Source: Methanocaldococcus lauensis
GTDB taxonomy: Archaea; AGJL01; Methanococci; Methanococcales; Methanocaldococcaceae
Assembly (NCBI GenBank): GCA_902827205.1
Contig: LR792634.1
Coordinates: 1,240,001-1,304,000, forward strand
Reading direction: 5' to 3'
DNA length: 64,000 bases
The notes under the pieces: model-generated
What the model saw: only the letters and a program-made list of their open reading frames with translations
The model's database searches: none
Told to the model about the DNA's origin: nothing
Made by a program: the position numbers and the translations under genes
Shown here: positions 56,034 through 64,000 of the stretch, piece by piece
Position numbering within the stretch: position 1 is the first letter of the stretch
How the letters are laid out: every line of letters begins with the position of its first letter

Positions 56034-56564
56034 ATGGTTGTTGAGGTTTTAAGATTAGGACATAGAGGAGATAGAGATAAGAGGATATCTACACATGTTG
56101 CCTTAACTGCAAGAGCTTTAGGGGCTTATAAAATAATATTTACAGTTGAAGATAAAGATGTTGAAAGTAGTGTTAAAAAAGTCGTTGAAAATTGGGGTGG
56201 TGATTTTAAATTTACAGTTGAAAAGAATTGGAGAAGATATATTAGAGAATTTAAAAATAGAGGAATTGTTGTTCATTTAACGATGTATGGAGCTAATGTT
56301 AATGAAATAATGCCAGAAATTAGGGAGTTGGGTAAAGATAAAGATATATTAGTTATAGTTGGTGCAGAAAAAGTTCCAAAGGATGTTTATGAGTTGGCAG
56401 ATTACAATATATCTATTGGCAATCAACCTCATTCTGAAGTAGCCGCTTTAGCAATTTTCTTAGATAGACTATTTGAAGGAAAAACACTTTATAGAGATTT
56501 TGAAAATGCAAAAATAAAAATTATTCCATCCAATGATAGAAAGGTAGTAATAAGAAATAAGTGA
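56034..56564 (+). CDS. trm56: tRNA (cytidine(56)-2'-O)-methyltransferase
   Basis: SPOUT-class enzyme that methylates C56 in the T loop of archaeal tRNAs. 176 residues: [29 protein letters not shown], and the knot [28 protein letters not shown], matching MJ1385-type. One base separates it from the LarC-like gene, so the two are in one operon. Confidence 0.95.
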   Translation: MVVEVLRLGHRGDRDKRISTHVALTARALGAYKIIFTVEDKDVESSVKKVVENWGGDFKFTVEKNWRRYIREFKNRGIVVHLTMYGANVNEIMPEIRELGKDKDILVIVGAEKVPKDVYELADYNISIGNQPHSEVAALAIFLDRLFEGKTLYRDFENAKIKIIPSNDRKVVIRNK

Positions 56565-56601
56565 ATTTTTAATAAAATATTAAGAATGAAAGATAAAAAT
56601 T

Positions 56602-57495
56602 TTATAATATTGAAATTATCTCCTCAGAAGCATCCGTAGGTTCCTTAAATCCATTATATACATCTTTAACTACTTTCCTTATAAATTTAATCTTATTTTC
56701 TTTAATTTTACAACTTTGAATACATAGAGGACAGTAGTTTAAATAGAATTCATCTTTTTTCATCTTCATTGGAAAGAGTTCAAAAAAGTTTATAATTATT
56801 CCATTAGAATATTTAAATACTTCACACTCTAAGCAGGAAGTAAAAATATACCCCTTTAAATTACTTTCAATTATTCTATCCTTTAAAAATCCACATGGAA
56901 ATTTGTTTATAAGAGATTTAATTTCTTCTTTTGTTAAATTTAAGTCTAAAAATTCATAATTAACATTTTTTTGTTTTAAAAAATTTAAAATTTTCTCCTT
57001 AGATTTATTAGGTACTAAGGCAGGAAAATTGTAAATTATTACTTTAACATTAAAAATATTATTTAAAATATTAAGAGTATGTAAGTCATACTGACAGTGA
57101 ATTAAGCATATTATATCCTTCTTTTTCTTAGGGATTTCATTGTATAAAAAATAGTTACAGATATCTTGAATTACTTCATCATCTCTAAATAAGGATTTTA
57201 TTAATTTTACTCTCTCTTTAAACAGCATATAGTCAGTAATATCTTCAACTTTTATAATTTCAAAATTTTTTAATTCTTCTTTTAGTTTTCCAACAACCCA
57301 ACCTCCAGGTCCTATAATCGTAGATTTGTCACTTCTATTTTTTGTATAAATTGTTAATATATTATTATCAATTTTTATATCTACTATCTCAAAAAAAGTT
57401 TTATTTAACCCTAAACTTTCTCTAATTTTTAAGACTTTCTCTTTAATTTCATTAATTATTTGTATTTTTGACTGCGATAATTGTCTGTCCTGCAT
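56602..57495 (-). CDS. KH-domain / PP-loop-like zinc protein, unknown
   Basis: 297 residues. A small N-terminal domain has the KH loop [14 protein letters not shown] (59-72) with GPGG at 62-65; the middle ([30 protein letters not shown]) resembles the start of an adenine nucleotide alpha hydrolase domain but without the SGGxDS loop. Cysteines at CLECEV and CPLCIQSC could hold a metal. The combination suggests RNA binding and perhaps sulfur or tRNA chemistry; this is inference. The start lies 44 bases inside the upstream decarboxylase gene, which GGAGAGA supports. Confidence 0.6.
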   Translation of the reverse strand: MQDRQLSQSKIQIINEIKEKVLKIRESLGLNKTFFEIVDIKIDNNILTIYTKNRSDKSTIIGPGGWVVGKLKEELKNFEIIKVEDITDYMLFKERVKLIKSLFRDDEVIQDICNYFLYNEIPKKKKDIICLIHCQYDLHTLNILNNIFNVKVIIYNFPALVPNKSKEKILNFLKQKNVNYEFLDLNLTKEEIKSLINKFPCGFLKDRIIESNLKGYIFTSCLECEVFKYSNGIIINFFELFPMKMKKDEFYLNYCPLCIQSCKIKENKIKFIRKVVKDVYNGFKEPTDASEEIISIL

Positions 57496-58069
57496 AAACT
57501 CTCTCTCCTACTTTAACTTTTATAGTGTAATTAGTTGGGATTATTACAGATGTTTGAGAGCCAAGTTTTATTTTACCAATTCTTTCTCCTGCGTATATAT
57601 AATCTCCCTCTTTTATATTTAAGACACATCTTCTTGCTACAAAGCCAGAAATTTGTGCAACTCCTATATAGTCAGAACCATTTTTTATTATAACAATGTT
57701 TCTCTCATTAACTTTTTCAACATCATCTAAAAATGCTGGATAAAAACTACCGTCTATATGCTTTATATATACAACTTTTCCACTTATTGGAGCTCTATTT
57801 ACATGCACATCCAAAGGAGACATAAAAATGCCTACAATATAACAACCATTAGGAAAGTATTTTGAAACATTTAAAACATAGCAATTACCATCTTTAAAAA
57901 CTTCAGCATTTCCATCTTTGTAGTATTTGATATACTCTACAGTTCCATCTGCTGGAGATAAAATAATATTATTACCTTTAGTTATATCCCTATCTGGATC
58001 TCTATTAAAATAAACCGTAAATAACAATAATGAACAAACAGCAATAGCAAAGAATTTTTTATACTTCAT
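57452..58069 (-). CDS. asd: Archaetidylserine decarboxylase proenzyme
   Basis: Makes archaetidylethanolamine from archaetidylserine. 205 residues: one N-terminal membrane helix ([16 protein letters not shown]), [34 protein letters not shown], and the self-cleavage site KLGSQTSVI, where Gly170-Ser171 would break to yield the pyruvoyl group. Single-membrane, faces the cytoplasm. Operon with the OB-fold gene upstream (16 bases) and the KH gene downstream (44-base overlap). Confidence 0.93.
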   Translation of the reverse strand: MKYKKFFAIAVCSLLLFTVYFNRDPDRDITKGNNIILSPADGTVEYIKYYKDGNAEVFKDGNCYVLNVSKYFPNGCYIVGIFMSPLDVHVNRAPISGKVVYIKHIDGSFYPAFLDDVEKVNERNIVIIKNGSDYIGVAQISGFVARRCVLNIKEGDYIYAGERIGKIKLGSQTSVIIPTNYTIKVKVGERVYAGQTIIAVKNTNN

Positions 58070-58085
58070 AGATATTCACCGTTTA

Positions 58086-58703
58086 TTATTTAGATGTCTC
58101 ATGAGATTCACACCATTTACATTTCTCATAGCCTAATGCTTTAGCATCTTCTTCAGAATAAAAATATATAATATTACTTTCTTTTAATCTTTTCCCATAG
58201 GGACAGTTATTTAAAGTGTGATACTTTTTACCATACTTTGAGGCATAGATATTTGTTGGAGTTGGAGATAGATAAATGTCTCTATTAAAGTTTCTCTTTT
58301 CAATTAGTTTAAAGTTATTAATATTATCTAAAATAATTTGATATTTTCCATTATATACTGTAACCTTTCCTCTAACTTCTACATAATCCCCTTCTTTAAT
58401 CATTGGATTATAACTCAATATATAATTTAATAAATCCTCTCTTGTTTTACCAAACGCTACAATATCTAAGTTTCCAGTTCCATCATTTATTACGATTCTT
58501 GAAATATTAATTACATGCCTATATTTGTCTCTCTTTAATTTTAAATCTTGGATATATCCTTTTATAATAACATAGTTCCCTTCTTTAATATCACATATTT
58601 TACTTTCTTTTGGTTGTATAGGATTTAAAAATAGATATGTAGTAGATAGAATTACAAAACAAGTTAAAGCAAAAAGGATTATATTTTTCTCATTTAGTTT
58701 CAT
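58086..58703 (-). CDS. Membrane-anchored OB-fold protein with Ada-type zinc site
   Basis: 205 residues in three parts: an N-terminal membrane helix (IILFALTCFVILSTTYLFL), an OB-fold of the tRNA_anti type (EGNYVIIKGYIQDLKLKR, INDGTGNLDIVAFGK, GDYVEVRGKVTVYNG), and a C-terminal zinc motif of the Ada/MTase type (YASKYGKKYHTLNNCPYGKR, LGYEKCKWCE). Probably an extracellular or membrane-associated DNA- or RNA-binding protein; the role is unknown. It precedes asd on the same strand. Confidence 0.75.
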   Translation of the reverse strand: MKLNEKNIILFALTCFVILSTTYLFLNPIQPKESKICDIKEGNYVIIKGYIQDLKLKRDKYRHVINISRIVINDGTGNLDIVAFGKTREDLLNYILSYNPMIKEGDYVEVRGKVTVYNGKYQIILDNINNFKLIEKRNFNRDIYLSPTPTNIYASKYGKKYHTLNNCPYGKRLKESNIIYFYSEEDAKALGYEKCKWCESHETSK

Positions 58704-58732
58704 TTAAACACCTCTTTTAATAGGAACATAAT

Positions 58733-59857
58733 CTATAAAACTCTTTTTATAGCATTCCAGACTAAATAACTTTGAGGTTTTAAAGTTCCTTCAATTGGAT
58801 TTAAGAAAAGGATATTTTTCTTAATCAAATAGATATATACAGGATGAGAAATTTCTTTTTTCGAGATTTCATAATTCTCTTTAAATAACTTTAAAGCATT
58901 TACTATATCTTCTTTTTTTATTTCAATAATTTCTCCGTCAATATCTACTTTTGGTTTTGAATAATCTAACATATCTAAAAACATATCTAATTTTTGAATT
59001 TCATCTTTTAGCATATACTCTAAAACATCTTTCAAATCCTTAAATTTACTTTCTTCAACAACATACTTTATATCCTTTGCTTTTCCTCCAACATAACTAT
59101 AGATTAATTCCTTCTCATCATCAGAGAGATTTTTATTTAATATTTCTTTAGCTAAGAAGTCCATAAACTTTAAAGCAGTTTCTTTATCAAAATCATCTAC
59201 TAATATATAATCTGCTCTATCTTCCAACTCACCAGCATTATATACATACTCAATAAACAAACTATCGGAAGAGATACAGAAGACATGGCATAGATGTTGG
59301 ACTTTAGTTAAGGTAACTAAGAATTGGAATAAACTCCACAATAACAATCTATTCCCATTTAATGTTATTTCTTTAATCATCTGCAGTTCGTCAAATATTA
59401 GTATTGGCTTTTTTCCCTTTTCATTTAATTTAGCAAATAAATATTCAATATACTGATAAACATCCCCAGATTTATCTTTTTTATTAAAAATCTTATCAAA
59501 AAATGGTTTTGGGATTTTTATAGGCATGCCTAAGTAGTAGTTAGTTAATTCCTCTGAACCTTTAATTAATAAATCAGCCAACGATTTAGCATACTCTCTA
59601 AAATCATCTACTTTAGATTTTTCATCCACTTCAAATAGGCATTCAATAAAGTTATCTACATTTACTATATTCCTTGTCCTAAAATCAATAAAAAATGGAA
59701 TGTATTTGGATTTGTCTAATTTATTGGCTATAATCTCCCTTATTAGAGTTGATTTCCCACTATTTATAGGACCATATACAAAGTAAATAAAATTTGGCTC
59801 TCCCTCTAAGATTAATAGAATTTCATTAATTTCTTTTTCTCTGTTGAAGAATTTCAC
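58733..59857 (-). CDS. Methanocaldococcal P-loop ATPase (374-residue type), intact copy
   Basis: 374 residues, as long as the gene at 16782. [10 protein letters not shown], Walker [14 protein letters not shown], Walker [11 protein letters not shown], sensor [15 protein letters not shown]-terminal winged-helix-like part ([12 protein letters not shown]). The paralogues agree strongly in the C-terminal third ([12 protein letters not shown]). In contrast to the other copies there are no palindromic repeats around it. Between 59858 and 59964 the sequence is plain AT. Confidence 0.87.
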   Translation of the reverse strand: MKFFNREKEINEILLILEGEPNFIYFVYGPINSGKSTLIREIIANKLDKSKYIPFFIDFRTRNIVNVDNFIECLFEVDEKSKVDDFREYAKSLADLLIKGSEELTNYYLGMPIKIPKPFFDKIFNKKDKSGDVYQYIEYLFAKLNEKGKKPILIFDELQMIKEITLNGNRLLLWSLFQFLVTLTKVQHLCHVFCISSDSLFIEYVYNAGELEDRADYILVDDFDKETALKFMDFLAKEILNKNLSDDEKELIYSYVGGKAKDIKYVVEESKFKDLKDVLEYMLKDEIQKLDMFLDMLDYSKPKVDIDGEIIEIKKEDIVNALKLFKENYEISKKEISHPVYIYLIKKNILFLNPIEGTLKPQSYLVWNAIKRVL

Positions 59858-59964
59858 AATTATCTACCTGAACTAATATTACAATATTAGCATAATATAA
59901 GTTTTTATTTTTGGAAAAATAACTTAAAAAAATAAAATATATAATCAAAAAAATTAAAAGTTTC

Positions 59965-60348
59965 TTACTCCTCCTTCTTTTCAGATGCAACTATAAGTAA
60001 CATTCCAATTAAATCTCCTTTCTTTACTTCTCCATCAAATCCACAAGCAAAAGCTGCCATATCTACTTCTCTTTCAGCTTCTATAGGCATTGGAACTTCT
60101 TCCCCAACAGCAATAACATGCCCTACTCTATGCCTTCCATATGGACAAATTAAAAGGACTGACATTGGAGGTATTTTAATCTTTTTAATTCTTATTGGCT
60201 TTATATCCCCTTGCTTGAATTCTTTGTCTTCATCTGCAACTATTGGCTCAATTTTTGCTTCATTTTTAATTATTAAATCATATTTTAATTCTTCTTCTCT
60301 AATTTCCTTCTCTATTTCAGTTATCCTTCCAAGTATTCTAAATACCAT
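59965..60348 (-). CDS. DUF22-like archaeal protein
   Basis: 127 residues, beta-rich: DLIIKNEAKIEPIVADED, KKIKIPPMSVLLICPYGRHRVGHV, EVDMAAFACGFDGEVKKGDLIGMLLIV. I recognise the DUF22 family of methanogens and thermococci. The function is unknown. GGTGGTGTTT favours the ATG at 60348. It lies 41 bases downstream of atpD on the same strand. Confidence 0.75.
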   Translation of the reverse strand: MVFRILGRITEIEKEIREEELKYDLIIKNEAKIEPIVADEDKEFKQGDIKPIRIKKIKIPPMSVLLICPYGRHRVGHVIAVGEEVPMPIEAEREVDMAAFACGFDGEVKKGDLIGMLLIVASEKKEE

Positions 60349-60401
60349 AAACACCACCAAAAATAAGAAAATTATTATTAATTATTTAGTTTTTAATTCA
60401 T

Positions 60402-61052
60402 TTATACTGTCTCTCCTTCAGCTTCTCTTTTCTCGATTCTTGATTTAATTAACTTCAATCTGAAGAAGTTCTCTCTCTCCATTTCATCCAATCTCATAGA
60501 TATATACTTCTTCAATTCTTTTAACCTTGGAATTATAACATACTCCAAAGCATTAACTCTTCTCTTTGTTGTAATTATCTCTTCAGCTAATAATCTAATT
60601 GATGTTTCTATTTCTGCTAATTCAGTAATTAATTCCAAAGATTCTTCAAATTTCTTTGCCGCTTCGTCTAATTTTGAGCTAACGCCATAAGGTGAATATC
60701 CCCTTTCTCCAACTTTTCTTCTAACATTGTATATTTCAAAAGTAGGAACAGTAACTCCCATTATATTCTTTGTATCCATATCAACTTCTAATTTATCATT
60801 CTTTGCGGCAAATGACGCCTCTTTAACTGCCAATGTCCCCATAACAGTTTGAGCCATTATTAAATCTTTATAAGCCTCTGCCAATTTTTCTTCAACTTTA
60901 TTTCTTAAATCTGATGCCTGCTCTATTATTTGAAAAAACTCCATAATTAAAGCGTCTCTTTTCTGCTTTAATAGTTTATGTCCTTTCTCTGCTAATTTTA
61001 TTTTATTTTTTAACTTTAATAGTTCCATTCTTGTAGGATTAACTTTCTGCAT
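60402..61052 (-). CDS. atpD: A-type ATP synthase subunit D
   Basis: Central stalk subunit of the archaeal rotary ATP synthase. 216 residues: [18 protein letters not shown], a coiled coil, then [21 protein letters not shown] and the C-terminal helix [18 protein letters not shown]. The rest of the atp operon is not in this window, as in M. jannaschii where subunit D (MJ0615) is separate from the others. Confidence 0.96.
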   Translation of the reverse strand: MQKVNPTRMELLKLKNKIKLAEKGHKLLKQKRDALIMEFFQIIEQASDLRNKVEEKLAEAYKDLIMAQTVMGTLAVKEASFAAKNDKLEVDMDTKNIMGVTVPTFEIYNVRRKVGERGYSPYGVSSKLDEAAKKFEESLELITELAEIETSIRLLAEEIITTKRRVNALEYVIIPRLKELKKYISMRLDEMERENFFRLKLIKSRIEKREAEGETV

Positions 61053-61121
61053 ATTAAATCCCTCTTTAAGATTTTAACAATCTTTAATAAAATGTTATAA
61101 AATAAAAATTTAATGGTTTGA

Positions 61122-61595
61122 TTATTTAAACATTTCTCTAACTTTTTCATCAGACATATAGACTTTTTTCTTCATATTTTCCCTATACTCTTTTAATTTT
61201 TTTGCAAGAGTTTCATCTTTTAGAGATAAAATTTCTAAAGCCAATATTGCTGCGTTTTCTCCTCTATCAATTCCTACACTTGCAACAGGAATTCCAGGTG
61301 GCATTTGAACTGAACTTAATAAAGCGTCTAAACCATCTAACTTTGCATCAACAGGGACGGCAATAACAGGCTTTGTTGTTAAACTTGCTATAACTCCTGG
61401 TAAGTGGGCGGCTAATCCAGCTATTGCTATGAAAACATCTGCCTTTGAATTTTTTACAATTTCTTCAACTAACTCAGGTGTTCTATGGGTAGATGCCACT
61501 CTAACCTCAAACTCTACATTAAATTCTTTTAAAACATTTACAGCCTTTTCTGCTATTTTTAAGTCACTTTCACTACCCATTATTATACATATCAT
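61122..61595 (-). CDS. purE: N5-carboxyaminoimidazole ribonucleotide mutase / AIR carboxylase PurE
   Basis: Purine synthesis. 157 residues: [32 protein letters not shown] with the catalytic His, [28 protein letters not shown]. No purK is seen; in archaea PurE may be of the class that uses CO2 directly. GGTGGTAGCA favours the ATG at 61595 over a GTG at 61607. Confidence 0.95.
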   Translation of the reverse strand: MICIIMGSESDLKIAEKAVNVLKEFNVEFEVRVASTHRTPELVEEIVKNSKADVFIAIAGLAAHLPGVIASLTTKPVIAVPVDAKLDGLDALLSSVQMPPGIPVASVGIDRGENAAILALEILSLKDETLAKKLKEYRENMKKKVYMSDEKVREMFK

Positions 61596-61701
61596 TGCTA
61601 CCACCAAAAATATCTTTGATTTTAGTTTTTACAATAAATTAATTATAAATAAATTATGGTAAAAATTATAAGATTAAAAACAATTATGTGAGGTGAATTT
61701 A

Positions 61702-62301
61702 TTGGAATATGTGTTTAATGGGTTATCAAAAAAGGATGTTAAAAAGTTAAAAGTAGGAGATATAGTATATATAAATGGAAAAATATATACTGCAAGAGAT
61801 GAGGCACATCTAAAAATTATTAAAATGATAAAAAATAATGAAAAACTTCCTTTTGATTTAAATGAGGCAATAATATATCACGCTGGTCCAATAATGAAAA
61901 AAATAAATGATTCTTGGAAGTGTATCTCTATAGGTCCTACTACATCTGCAAGAATGAATAACTTAGAGGGAGAATTTATAAGATTAACCAATATCTCTGC
62001 TATTATAGGGAAAGGTGGAATGAAAAAAGAGTTATTAAGAGATTTTAAAAAATTTGGAACAGTATATTTAGCCGCTCCGGGAGGATGTGCCGCTCTGTTG
62101 GCTAATTCAGTTAAAAAAGTTAATAATGTATATTTCTTAGAAGAGTTAGGAATGCCAGAAGCTGTTTGGGAGTTAGAAGTTAATAACTTTGGTCCGTTAA
62201 TTGTGGCAATGGATACCTATGAAAACAGTTTATATGAAGTCGTAAATGAAAATGTTTATAAAAATCTTAAAGAAATATTAGCAGGTTATAAAAATTTATA
62301 A
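61702..62301 (+). CDS. Fumarate hydratase, beta subunit
   Basis: Class I fumarase of the archaeal two-subunit type, beta part. 199 residues: VFNGLSKKDVKKLKVGD, ARDEAHLKI, YHAGPIMKK, ISIGPTTSARMN, IIGKGGMKKELL and AAPGGCAALLANSV. GAGGTGAATT sets the TTG at 61702. The alpha subunit, carrying the Fe-S cluster, is elsewhere. Runs on the opposite strand to purE and convergent with the next genes. Confidence 0.93.
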   Translation: MEYVFNGLSKKDVKKLKVGDIVYINGKIYTARDEAHLKIIKMIKNNEKLPFDLNEAIIYHAGPIMKKINDSWKCISIGPTTSARMNNLEGEFIRLTNISAIIGKGGMKKELLRDFKKFGTVYLAAPGGCAALLANSVKKVNNVYFLEELGMPEAVWELEVNNFGPLIVAMDTYENSLYEVVNENVYKNLKEILAGYKNL

Positions 62302-62309
62302 AAATAAAA

Positions 62310-62612
62310 TTATAATATCTCTTCTAATTTTTTAATAACTTCATCTTTTTTAATGTCTCTAATTAATATAGTTTTTTGAGGATTTAACTTGCCAGAGACA
62401 ATTTCAACATCTTTTTTAAAGATATCTTTAAAGAATTTGATTATCTCCTTATTTGCTTTTCCCTCAATTGCAGGAGCTTTTATTTTTACATTTAACCTTT
62501 TTCTCCATTCATTTATTCCAGTAATCTCATTTTTTTTAGATCCTGCTTGAACATCTATGTCAATTAAGATTCCTTCTTTACTTTCTTTAATAATCTTCTT
62601 CATCATCTCCAT
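62310..62612 (-). CDS. DUF167 (UPF0235) family protein
   Basis: 100 residues: ILIDIDVQAGSKKNEITGI, LNVKIKAPAIEGKANKEIIKF, the standard DUF167 sequence. Function not known. It begins inside the end of the pterin methyltransferase gene (26-base overlap), pointing to translational coupling. Confidence 0.9.
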   Translation of the reverse strand: MEMMKKIIKESKEGILIDIDVQAGSKKNEITGINEWRKRLNVKIKAPAIEGKANKEIIKFFKDIFKKDVEIVSGKLNPQKTILIRDIKKDEVIKKLEEIL

Positions 62613-64000
62613 AATTTCCCATTTTATGCATTTTCTTCCATTCTTCTAAAGGAATTGAAAATTTCTCCTCTACTTGTGGTCTATATATTGTATTATAGGA
62701 ACAGAATGGAATTATTCTATTGTCTGGAGTTGCGTAATGGATACAACATCTACTAACTCTCCTTACATCGAAGTTATATGGATCCATAAAGTGCATACAG
62801 CTTATCATTAGCATATGATAATGTAACTTAGCCAATGCGTTATAATCACTTTTTAAAACTCCTATAATTAACTCAATTATTGTTTTGATATTTATTGACT
62901 TTGGTGCCTTACTCAAATCAATTAAAGATGGTAATTTTAAAGCAATTTCTCCTAAAACTTTGGCGTTATGTATTTTTGAATCAGTAATTTCATCAATCTT
63001 TTCCTTAACTAATTCTAAGAATCCTTCAACATCTATAAATCTTGGTAATGGAATTAATTTTCCATCTTCATCAACAAAAACATAGGTTGATGTTCCACAG
63101 TGTTGATGAGAACTTAATACTGGCTTTTTATCGTTGGTTAGTTTTTCAACTAACACAGAAATTGGAGCAACAGATGGAACAGGATAGAAATCATCTACAC
63201 AAATTTCTCCATCAGTTTGTTCTTCAACTAACTTTATAAAGTCAGGAATTGTAATTCTTCCCTCTAACCTCGTCTTTTCATCAACTCTTCCAGTAAATGA
63301 AACTGGTTGGAAATTAATTCCTCTAACTATATCAACATTTTTAGTAGCATATTTTATAATTCCTCCAACCTCATTATCATTAACTCCTCTAACCAATGTA
63401 GGAACCAAAACAACACTATCAAAACCTACTTTTCTACAATTCTCAATAACTTTTTGTTTTAAAGGTAGTAAGTTTTTACCTCTTGCAACTAAGTAAGGTT
63501 TTTCAGAGATTCCATCAAACTGTAAATAAATGGTGGATAAACCAGATTCTTTTAATTTTTTAAGGTAATTTATATTTTTTAATTTTATTCCATTCGTTGC
63601 CAATTGAATATGTAAGAATCCTAATTCTCTTGCTGTTTTTATTAACTCTGGTAAATCATGCCTAACCGTTGGCTCTCCCCCTGCAAATTGAATTGCCGGT
63701 GTTGGAGGAATTTCATTCCTTAAATTTATCATCATTCTCTTTATATCTTCAAATGATGGCTCATAAACCTTCCCTGATTTATTGGCGTTGGCAAAGCATA
63801 TTGGACAGTTTAGATTACATCTATTAGTTACATCTATATTAGCCAATATAGTCGTTGATTTGTGATTTGGACATAATCCACAATCAAATGGACAGCCATT
63901 TTTTATTTCTGTATTGGTCACTATAACTTTGTTTATAAATTCATATCTATCAAATTTTTTATATAGTTCTGCATCTCCCCAATACACATCTTTAAATTCT
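62587..64000 (-). CDS. 7,8-dihydro-6-hydroxymethylpterin methyltransferase (radical SAM), N-terminus cut by the window
   Basis: Adds methyl groups at pterin C7 and C9 during tetrahydromethanopterin synthesis (MJ0619-type). 471 codons are visible and the frame is open to 64000 (it continues EFKDVYWGD), so the start is outside; the GTG at 63987 is not the real start. Two radical SAM-like cysteine motifs, CPFDCGLC and CNLNCPICFA, then FAGGEPTVRHDLPELI, TRLEGRITIPDF and C-terminal cysteines (SRCCIHYATP, CSYNTIYR). The pair with DUF167 is an operon. Confidence 0.92.
   Translation of the reverse strand, partial: EFKDVYWGDAELYKKFDRYEFINKVIVTNTEIKNGCPFDCGLCPNHKSTTILANIDVTNRCNLNCPICFANANKSGKVYEPSFEDIKRMMINLRNEIPPTPAIQFAGGEPTVRHDLPELIKTARELGFLHIQLATNGIKLKNINYLKKLKESGLSTIYLQFDGISEKPYLVARGKNLLPLKQKVIENCRKVGFDSVVLVPTLVRGVNDNEVGGIIKYATKNVDIVRGINFQPVSFTGRVDEKTRLEGRITIPDFIKLVEEQTDGEICVDDFYPVPSVAPISVLVEKLTNDKKPVLSSHQHCGTSTYVFVDEDGKLIPLPRFIDVEGFLELVKEKIDEITDSKIHNAKVLGEIALKLPSLIDLSKAPKSINIKTIIELIIGVLKSDYNALAKLHYHMLMISCMHFMDPYNFDVRRVSRCCIHYATPDNRIIPFCSYNTIYRPQVEEKFSIPLEEWKKMHKMGNYGDDEEDY

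Overview
The window is AT-rich DNA from a hyperthermophilic methanogen of the order Methanococcales, almost certainly a Methanocaldococcus species close to but not identical with M. jannaschii. The evidence is methanogen-specific enzymes (GTP cyclohydrolase III, the coenzyme F420 alpha-glutamate ligase CofF, a pterin methyltransferase of the MJ0619 type), a selenocysteine-containing formate dehydrogenase with its SECIS hairpin in the 5' leader, archaeal ribosome binding sites of the GGTGA type, and several members of the large ATPase family first noticed in M. jannaschii. Locus names such as MJ0143 are recalled from memory, not from a search. Many starts were moved to an internal ATG, GTG or TTG that sits 5-8 bases after a GGTGA-type site.

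Layout. 1-5.5 kb: end of a cobinamide amidohydrolase, a ferredoxin, GTP cyclohydrolase III, a Dus-like TIM barrel, then a minus-strand tetrapyrrole set (radical SAM protein, siroheme dehydrogenase, glutamyl-tRNA reductase). 5.7-7.6 kb: cofF and the diadenylate cyclase dacZ. 7.57-12.7 kb: a decaying CRISPR/defence island holding a beheaded DHH phosphoesterase fragment in frame with cas6b, four isolated CRISPR-type repeats, two related leader-like segments without arrays, a frameshifted HEPN gene with a partner gene, and a cas3 split by one in-frame TAA. 12.7-18.1 kb: a radical SAM protein, a dead ATPase copy, cobA, an RNase P protein and a living ATPase followed by palindromic repeats. 18.2-39.2 kb: a conserved housekeeping block (MCM, transaldolase, class V aminotransferase, hisC, an exported S-layer-like protein with small membrane proteins, prefoldin, tRNA-Val, HARP RNase, ileS, an orphan DNA methylase, trm1, tRNA-Ile, an XPD/DinG-like helicase). 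39.2-41.8 kb: one dead and one living ATPase copy embedded in palindromic repeats. 41.8-58.7 kb: TatD-like hydrolase, nitroreductase, lipoproteins, fdhA, antiporter, cbiE, fluoride channel, aglB, LarC-like protein, trm56, archaetidylserine decarboxylase and neighbours. 58.7-64 kb: another ATPase, A-ATP synthase subunit D, purE, fumarase beta subunit, a DUF167 protein and the pterin methyltransferase, cut by the window end.

How parts fit. Tetrapyrrole and cobalamin/F430 supply recurs: hemA, a sirC-like gene, cobA, cbiE and CbiZ salvage. Cofactor biology of methanogenesis is represented by gch3, cofF and the MJ0619-type methyltransferase. The surface layer is represented by aglB, an S-layer-like protein and two lipoproteins. 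The most unusual material is the accessory DNA: a family of about a dozen short palindromic repeats that cluster beside ATPase genes and abut the CRISPR-type repeats, a 248-bp perfectly identical tract shared by a dead and a living ATPase copy, and the coordinated decay of the cas/HEPN island.
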